In this document: positions 59,311 through 64,000 of the stretch, in pieces
Layout of the letters: each line of letters starts with the position of its first letter
Position numbering within the stretch: position 1 is the first letter of the stretch
NCBI RefSeq assembly: GCF_946404925.1
Contig: NZ_CAMJFM010000004.1
Span: forward strand, 86,909 to 150,908
Direction of reading: 5' to 3'
Origin: an uncultured Prevotella sp.
GTDB lineage: Bacteria; Bacteroidota; Bacteroidia; Bacteroidales; Bacteroidaceae
Length of the DNA stretch: 64,000 nucleotides
Notes under the pieces: generated by a model
Databases searched by the model: none
Seen by the model: the letters and a program-made list of their open reading frames with translations, nothing else
Told to the model about the DNA's origin: nothing
Position numbers and translations under genes: made by a program

Positions 59311-60465
59311 TTATTTCATTAATTCTGTTGCTATGCGACGAGCCTCGGCATCGGTGGCGATGTAGGTCTCGTAGCTTGGATTCTTGTCGAAGGTGGCGCG
59401 CTGCATGGTCTCGGCGATGATGTCGCCCATCTGCAGGAATCCGCACTTGTCCTCGAGGAATCCGCGGTTCACAATCTCGTTGGCTGCATTCACGATACAT
59501 GGCATGTTGCCGCCCTTGTCAAGTGCCTCATAAGCCATGGCCAGGCAGCGGAACTTCTCCAAGTCGGGCTCGAAGAACTCCAGATGCTGAGCCTTGAACA
59601 GGTCGAGGCGCTCTCCACTCAGATGCAGACGCTGTGGGAACGAGAATGCATACTGTATTGGCAGTCTCATGTCGGGCACACCAAGCTGGGCCTTTACACT
59701 ACCATCCTGGAACTGAACGGCACTATGCACGATACTCTGTGGGTGAACCAACACCTGAATCTGCTTGGCATCGACACCGAACAGCCACTTGGCCTCAATC
59801 ACCTCGAAGCCCTTGTTCATCATCGAGGCAGAGTCGATGGTGATCTTGGCGCCCATATCCCATGTTGGGTGGCGCAAGGCATCGGCCTTGGTCACGTGGG
59901 CTATCTCTTCCATCGACTTCAGGCGGAATGGACCGCCACTGGCTGTGAGCAGAATCTTTTCGATGGGATTCTGATCCTCGCCTACCAGACTCTGGAAGAT
60001 GGCTGAGTGCTCGCTGTCAACAGGCAGAATCGGTGTGTGATACTGCTGAGCCAACTGCAGAATCAGCTCGCCGGCAACTACCAGTGTCTCTTTGTTGGCC
60101 AGACAAATGGTCTTACCAGCCTTGATGGCGTGGATGGTTGGGTTCAAGCCTGCGAATCCAACCATGGCTGTCAGTACCATGTTGATTGGGCCGGCTTCTA
60201 CTATCTCGTTCAGTGCCTCGGCTCCGGCATACACCTTTACATCGGGCATATCGCTCATCAACGACTTCAACTCGTCGTAGCGAGCCTCGTTGGCTATCAC
60301 GATGGCGGCAGGCTTAAACTTGTGAGCCTGCTCGGCCAGCAGTTCTACCTTATTATTAGCTGTCAGGCAGTAGACCTCGTAAAGGTCTGAATGCTCCTCG
60401 ATCACCTCGAGTGCCTGAGTTCCTATCGACCCCGTAGAGCCGAGAATGGCTATTTGTTTTTTCAT
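59311..60465 (-). CDS. dxr: 1-deoxy-D-xylulose-5-phosphate reductoisomerase
   Basis: The protein has 384 residues. The NADPH loop is ILGSTGSIGTQALEVI; the metal and substrate regions are VDSEHSAIFQ, TASGGPFR, HPTWDMGAKITIDSASMMNKGFEVIEA and VHPQSIVHSAV. It makes 2-C-methylerythritol 4-phosphate, the second step after Dxs (24036). The start overlaps the rimM stop by four bases. Confidence 0.96.
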   Translation of the reverse strand: MKKQIAILGSTGSIGTQALEVIEEHSDLYEVYCLTANNKVELLAEQAHKFKPAAIVIANEARYDELKSLMSDMPDVKVYAGAEALNEIVEAGPINMVLTAMVGFAGLNPTIHAIKAGKTICLANKETLVVAGELILQLAQQYHTPILPVDSEHSAIFQSLVGEDQNPIEKILLTASGGPFRLKSMEEIAHVTKADALRHPTWDMGAKITIDSASMMNKGFEVIEAKWLFGVDAKQIQVLVHPQSIVHSAVQFQDGSVKAQLGVPDMRLPIQYAFSFPQRLHLSGERLDLFKAQHLEFFEPDLEKFRCLAMAYEALDKGGNMPCIVNAANEIVNRGFLEDKCGFLQMGDIIAETMQRATFDKNPSYETYIATDAEARRIATELMK

Positions 60466-60971
60466 AACTCTAAAATGCCTTCCGGCAGATTAATGAATAT
60501 TTGTTGTTTCTTTGTATCTACATTGGTAATCAACTCCTCGGATGCGGGAATCAGTTTGCCATCTTCCAACTCAAAGAGGATGTTAATCGTCGCATCATCA
60601 ACCGAGGCGATGCGACCAGCACTTTTACCCGTGTTGGCATCGATGAGCTCAAAGCCTACGATGGCAGCCCATGACAACTGTTCCTCATCGCCTTCGGCCA
60701 TCTCTCGAGGAAAGTACACCTCGCAGCCAGTCAGCTCTCGGGCTCGCTCTTGGGTGTCGATGCCTTCAAACTTCATCAAGGCGTTGTCGTCGGTCTTGAA
60801 GCGATACTCCTCTATAAAGAAAGGTACAAGTATGCCATCGATGTCGAGCACCAGATAGTCGGCATCGGTACGGTCGAACACGTCGTCGTCGAAGAGGAAA
60901 CTGATTTCCCCTTTCACGCCGTGTGCCTTGCCCAGCTTACCTATCTTATATACTTCTTCTTTTTTTATCAT
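60462..60971 (-). CDS. rimM: Ribosome maturation factor RimM
   Basis: The protein has 169 residues. The RimM N-domain begins VYKIGKLGKAHGVKGEISF, and the PRC-like barrel domain ends near INIFINLPEG. It assists assembly of the 30S head by binding S19. The ATG is preceded by a heptamer array on the minus strand. Confidence 0.92.
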   Translation of the reverse strand: MIKKEEVYKIGKLGKAHGVKGEISFLFDDDVFDRTDADYLVLDIDGILVPFFIEEYRFKTDDNALMKFEGIDTQERARELTGCEVYFPREMAEGDEEQLSWAAIVGFELIDANTGKSAGRIASVDDATINILFELEDGKLIPASEELITNVDTKKQQIFINLPEGILEL

Positions 60972-60977
60972 ATCTCT

Positions 60978-61005
60978 AGCTTCTCACCTCTCACCTCTAG
61001 CTTCT
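60978..61005 (-). repeat. Four tandem heptamers between murA and rimM
   Basis: On the minus strand the units AGAAGCT, AGAGGTG, AGAGGTG and AGAAGCT overlap the murA stop (60997-60999) and lead, after AGAGAT, directly to the rimM ATG. The two outer and two inner units are identical pairs. Confidence 0.9.
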
Positions 61006-62301
61006 GGTAATTTTCGCACCGAGTGCATTCAGTCGGCCTTCGATGTTCTCGTAGCCGCGGTCTATCTGCTCGATGTTGTCGATGCGGCTGGTTCCATTGG
61101 CACTCATGGCTGCTATCAGCAGGGCGATACCGGCACGGATGTCGGGACTCGACATGCGTCCGCCTCTCAGTGTTATCTTGCGGTCGTGGCCTACTACTAC
61201 AGCACGGTGTGGGTCGCAGAGTATGATCTGTGCACCCATGTCAATCAGTTTGTCGACAAAGAACAGTCGGCTTTCGAACATCTTCTGGTGGAACAATACC
61301 GAACCGCGGGCCTGAGTGGCCACTACTATCAGCACACTCAGCAGGTCGGGCGTCAATCCCGGCCAAGGTGCGTCGGCCAGCGTCATGATGGTGCCGTCGA
61401 TAAACGATTGTATCTCATAGTGCTTCTGTCGTGGAATCCACAGGTCGTCGCCTTCTACTTTTATCTTGATGCCCAGTCGGCGGAAGGCGTCGGGGATGAT
61501 GCCGAGGTTCTCAACACTTACGTTCTTGATGCGGATGCCATCGCCACACATGGCGGCCATACCGATAAACGATCCTACCTCGATCATGTCGGGCAGAATC
61601 TGATGGTCGGTGCCGTGCAGACGCTCTACACCTTCGATGGTAAGCAGGTTTGATGCGATACCGCTGATGCGGGCGCCCATATTGTTCAGCATCTTGCAGA
61701 GCTGTTGCAAATAGGGTTCGCAGGCGGCATTATAGATTGTTGTGGTGCCTTTGGCAAATACGGCTGCCATGATGATGTTGGCGGTTCCGGTAACCGAAGC
61801 CTCGTCGAGCAGCATGTAAGCTCCCTTCAGTTTCTTGGCCGAGATTTCATATACATCGCGTCCTTCTATGCGGTTGAATATGGCACCCAGTTTCTGGAAA
61901 CCCAGGAAGTGGGTATCCAGTCTTCTGCGACCTATCTTGTCGCCACCGGGCTTGGTGATGATGGCCTTGCCCATGCGAGCCAGCAATGGACCAATCATCA
62001 TCACACTACCACGTAGGGTAGCGCACTTCTGTACAAACTCGTCGCTCTCCAGATAGTCGAGTCTCAACTCGTCGGCCTGGAACGAATAAGTATTCTCCTC
62101 CTTCTTTGCAACTTTCACACCTATATCACGCAGCAGCTGGATGAGGTTGTTTACATCGCGAATGTTTGGTATGTTGCGGATGATAACCTCTTCCTCTGTA
62201 AGCAACGTGGCACAGATAACCTGCAGAGCCTCGTTCTTGGCGCCTTGAGGTGTGATGGTTCCTTGCAGCAGATGGCCGCCTTCGATGATAAATGATGCCA
62301 T
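60997..62301 (-). CDS. murA: UDP-N-acetylglucosamine 1-carboxyvinyltransferase with Asp at the fosfomycin site
   Basis: The protein has 434 residues. The substrate lysine is Lys22 (GAKNEAL). The active-site loop reads KPGGDKIGRRRLD with Asp121 where E. coli has Cys115 in PGGC. MurA proteins with Asp at this place remain active but are not alkylated by fosfomycin, as known from Mycobacterium and Chlamydia. The rest (NIIMAAVFAKGTT, DRGYENIEGRLNALGA) is standard. It adds enolpyruvate to UDP-GlcNAc in the first committed step of peptidoglycan synthesis. Confidence 0.95.
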   Translation of the reverse strand: MASFIIEGGHLLQGTITPQGAKNEALQVICATLLTEEEVIIRNIPNIRDVNNLIQLLRDIGVKVAKKEENTYSFQADELRLDYLESDEFVQKCATLRGSVMMIGPLLARMGKAIITKPGGDKIGRRRLDTHFLGFQKLGAIFNRIEGRDVYEISAKKLKGAYMLLDEASVTGTANIIMAAVFAKGTTTIYNAACEPYLQQLCKMLNNMGARISGIASNLLTIEGVERLHGTDHQILPDMIEVGSFIGMAAMCGDGIRIKNVSVENLGIIPDAFRRLGIKIKVEGDDLWIPRQKHYEIQSFIDGTIMTLADAPWPGLTPDLLSVLIVVATQARGSVLFHQKMFESRLFFVDKLIDMGAQIILCDPHRAVVVGHDRKITLRGGRMSSPDIRAGIALLIAAMSANGTSRIDNIEQIDRGYENIEGRLNALGAKITRS

Positions 62302-62307
62302 ACTTGG

Positions 62308-62913
62308 TTACTTCTTTTTCTTACTCTTCTTTTCTTCAGGTGCCGAAACCTTCTCGAACTTGAATGTGTTCAGGTCTATCTGAATCACACCGTCGGTAAA
62401 GCGTGCCAGATCGTCGGCTATGCGCTCGTCGTCCATATAGCCGTGTCCGTACTGAACCAGGTCGCGCTTCATCTGGTTAGCGGTATATCTCACCAGTGTG
62501 TCGCGCTCCTCTCCTTCGGGCATGGTCTTCAGCTTCTCAAACAGCTCCTCAATCAGTCTGCCATAGTGGCGCAGTCTTACGCCATCCTTTGGCAACTTCA
62601 TGGGCTGGGGCTTAGTCAGAATGCTGTCGGCCTCGCTGATGTCGAAAGGCCAGTCTATCTCAAGTTCTCTGTGACTCATCAGATACAGATGATTCCAGAG
62701 TGTCTGTTCAAAATCATCGTTCTCCTTCAGCTGAGGGTTCTTGGTCTCCATCAGTTTGATGATAGTCTGAGCGCAGTTCAGCCTCTCTTCCTTGGTAGGC
62801 AGCTCGCAGGCTATCTCAATCATCTTCTGGATCTCGCGTCCGTACTCCGACATCACGAGCTTCTCTCGCTGAGTGTTGTAATCTAATCCTTTTATATCCA
62901 TATAACTTTCCAT
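62308..62913 (-). CDS. DUF4290 family protein
   Basis: The protein has 201 residues, with no signal peptide. It begins MDIKGLDYNTQREKLVMSEY, typical of DUF4290; the frame gives four more residues (MESY), and either start is possible. The rest is helical and charged (YGREIQKMIEIACELPTKEERLNCAQTIIKLM) and ends in a poly-lysine tail. The function is unknown. It lies 6 bp upstream of murA in Bacteroidetes order, so a link to wall synthesis is possible but unproven. Confidence 0.82.
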   Translation of the reverse strand: MESYMDIKGLDYNTQREKLVMSEYGREIQKMIEIACELPTKEERLNCAQTIIKLMETKNPQLKENDDFEQTLWNHLYLMSHRELEIDWPFDISEADSILTKPQPMKLPKDGVRLRHYGRLIEELFEKLKTMPEGEERDTLVRYTANQMKRDLVQYGHGYMDDERIADDLARFTDGVIQIDLNTFKFEKVSAPEEKKSKKKK

Positions 62914-62926
62914 TTTCGCTATTCAC

Positions 62927-63616
62927 TTACAGAAGCTTCTTTGGAAGCTTCGCTACAAAGTCCTTCAGATAGTATGGCACAAAGTATGCCACATCCTCAG
63001 TCTGATTGTTTAGCAGTCGTTTTTCTGCCAATGGCTGCATCCACTTTGCCAACGGATCGATGTTCTCAATCAGGTGAGCGTTGGGATGATTGATGGTCTC
63101 CATACATTTCTTGGCACCGTTACCGAAGAAGTATACGGGGTGCTTGTCGAGATACTCTTTGTATGTCTCTTCGGTCACGATGTCGGCCCCAATCTCACGA
63201 ACAGGCTTCAGCGCGCGATTGTAGATGCCGGCATAAACCTCCATTCTGCGTGCATCAAGCATCGGACAGAGTAGGGCATCCTCCTCAGGAATCTCTCGTA
63301 ACAGTACTGGTACACAAAGCAGTTCCAAGGTTGGTACGGCTATCAGCTTCAGGTTTCTGCCGTAGCAGATGCCCTTGGCCATCGAAACGCCAATGCGCAA
63401 TCCTGTATATGAGCCTGGACCGCAGCTTACTGCTACGGCATCGAATGGGATGGCATGATTATCGGTAAACGAAAGAGCCTCGTCAACCATCGTGCCCAGA
63501 CTCTCCGCGTGGTTAGGTCCGCTATGATCCTCCTGCTGGAAGATAACATGCGAATCCTCCGAAACAGCAACGGAGCAAACGTCCGTACTGGTTTCAATAT
63601 GTAATATCGTCGACAT
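62927..63616 (-). CDS. tsaB: tRNA t6A synthesis protein TsaB
   Basis: The protein has 229 residues from MSTILHIETSTDVCSVAV at 63616; 20 further codons upstream lie across the promoter. The ASKHA-fold motifs are IETSTDVCSVAV, NHAESLGTMVDEAL and VSCGPGSYTGLRIGVSMAKG. TsaB supports TsaD in making threonylcarbamoyl-adenosine at position 37 of tRNAs that read ANN codons. It is the first gene of the minus-strand operon and is divergent from an rRNA operon. Confidence 0.93.
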   Translation of the reverse strand: MSTILHIETSTDVCSVAVSEDSHVIFQQEDHSGPNHAESLGTMVDEALSFTDNHAIPFDAVAVSCGPGSYTGLRIGVSMAKGICYGRNLKLIAVPTLELLCVPVLLREIPEEDALLCPMLDARRMEVYAGIYNRALKPVREIGADIVTEETYKEYLDKHPVYFFGNGAKKCMETINHPNAHLIENIDPLAKWMQPLAEKRLLNNQTEDVAYFVPYYLKDFVAKLPKKLL

Positions 63617-63646
63617 ACTTTTACTTAAACCTATATTAATAAAGTG

Positions 63647-63654
63647 CAAAGGTA
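63647..63654 (-). promoter_or_regulatory. Promoter -7 box for the tsaB-to-rseP operon
   Basis: The minus strand reads TACCTTTG followed by CAC, 30 nt before the ATG at 63616. Confidence 0.65.
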
Positions 63655-63708
63655 CGCATTTTTTTGCAAACGGCAATAGTTTTATCAGTAATTAACTTGT
63701 TTTTGTCA

Positions 63709-63770
63709 ATCCTTCCGTAAGAGGATTGTTGTCCTTCTGCCGGAGGATTGGCGTCCTGTCGCCGGAGGAC
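63709..63770. repeat. Three-unit palindrome array, 22-bp period, upstream of an rRNA operon
   Basis: Three 18-nt palindromes start at 63709, 63731 and 63753: ATCCTTCCGTAAGAGGAT, GTCCTTCTGCCGGAGGAT and GTCCTGTCGCCGGAGGAC, with 4-nt spacers. It lies between the divergent tsaB and rRNA promoters. The rest of 63617-63881 holds no gene, only an AT-rich stretch and a small GGTG/CACC hairpin at 63837-63853. Confidence 0.92.
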
Positions 63771-63881
63771 TGTGGCGCTCTTCCTATATAATATATAATA
63801 AGGTGTATGCGTTTTCGTGATTGACTGATATCAAGAGGTGCATAAAAAACACCCTAAAATCAAAAATTTCTTTGGAAAAGT

Positions 63882-64000
63882 TTTGGTAGTTCAAAAAAAA
63901 GCCGTACCTTTGCACCCGCAAATCAGGAAAACCTCCTGACAAGCAATAAAAAGAAAGAGTTCTTTGAAAGATTTACATAGACAGAAGTAGTACAAGAAGC
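63882..64000 (+). promoter_or_regulatory. rRNA operon promoter and leader with boxA
   Basis: A -33 TTTG (63882-63885), a 19-nt spacer and -7 TACCTTTG (63905-63912) make a strong promoter behind an A-rich tract. The leader contains a small TCAGG/CCTGA hairpin and TTCTTTGAAAG (63960-63970), which resembles the antitermination boxA in front of 16S rRNA genes. The closing segment GAAGTAGTACAAGAAGC is typical of the region just before 16S rRNA in Bacteroidales. The 16S gene itself lies beyond the window. Confidence 0.75.

Overview
The window looks like a chromosomal segment of a Bacteroidales bacterium, most likely Prevotella or a close relative. The evidence is the TAnnTTTG promoter box in front of most transcription units, the lack of clear Shine-Dalgarno sequences, SusC/Oar-type TonB receptors, BACON lipoproteins, and Bacteroidetes-only families (DUF4831, DUF4294, DUF4290, DUF4292). 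No tRNA, insertion sequence, integrase, phage gene or CRISPR array was seen. The right end runs into the promoter and leader of an rRNA operon.

Layout. 1-6157: dipeptidase tail, glutaminyl-cyclase-like lipoprotein, DUF4831, nnr, then hpt-adk-obg. 6299-15992: two Oar-like TonB receptors, a BACON/OB-fold lipoprotein and a secreted nuclease, with a palindrome-rich spacer. 16119-20202: glyS, an FKBP lipoprotein, and an AAA ATPase/DUF4435 (Toprim-like) pair. 20293-25931: dxs-trkA-trkH-manA on the minus strand. 26024-28705: DUF4294 and a helix-hairpin-helix envelope protein. 28708-35122: polyprenyl-linked sugar genes (GT4, GtrA, GT2, two GT87-like proteins, a deacetylase), including a GT87/FGE-domain fusion. 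35215-46081: envelope glycolipid genes (HisC-like PLP enzyme, LicC-like nucleotidyltransferase, GT25, GT90, LicD, LpxL-like acyltransferase, two LTA-synthase-like alkaline-phosphatase-fold enzymes, MsbA-like exporter). 46078-57610: miaB, dgt, dut, TPR protein, DUF4292, EnvC, an M20 peptidase, TerC, a short ComEC and an AEC carrier. 57873-63616: minus-strand operon tsaB-DUF4290-murA-rimM-dxr-rseP.

The gene content is mostly envelope construction: isoprenoid precursors (dxs, dxr), peptidoglycan (murA, EnvC), LPS glycan, acyl and phospho-decoration, and outer-membrane receptors. Head groups made at 35215-36997 could be transferred by LicD at 38814 and the finished lipid exported by the MsbA-like protein at 44255.

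Two noncoding themes stand out. First, three intergenic loci (12390, 57646, 63709) carry tandem short palindromes with different sequences but the same 22-bp period. Second, at least eight loci carry about four copies of a 7-9 nt unit. These often abut a start codon, and in two lipoprotein genes the same unit recurs inverted inside the signal-peptide codons, so that a long hairpin brackets the start codon.
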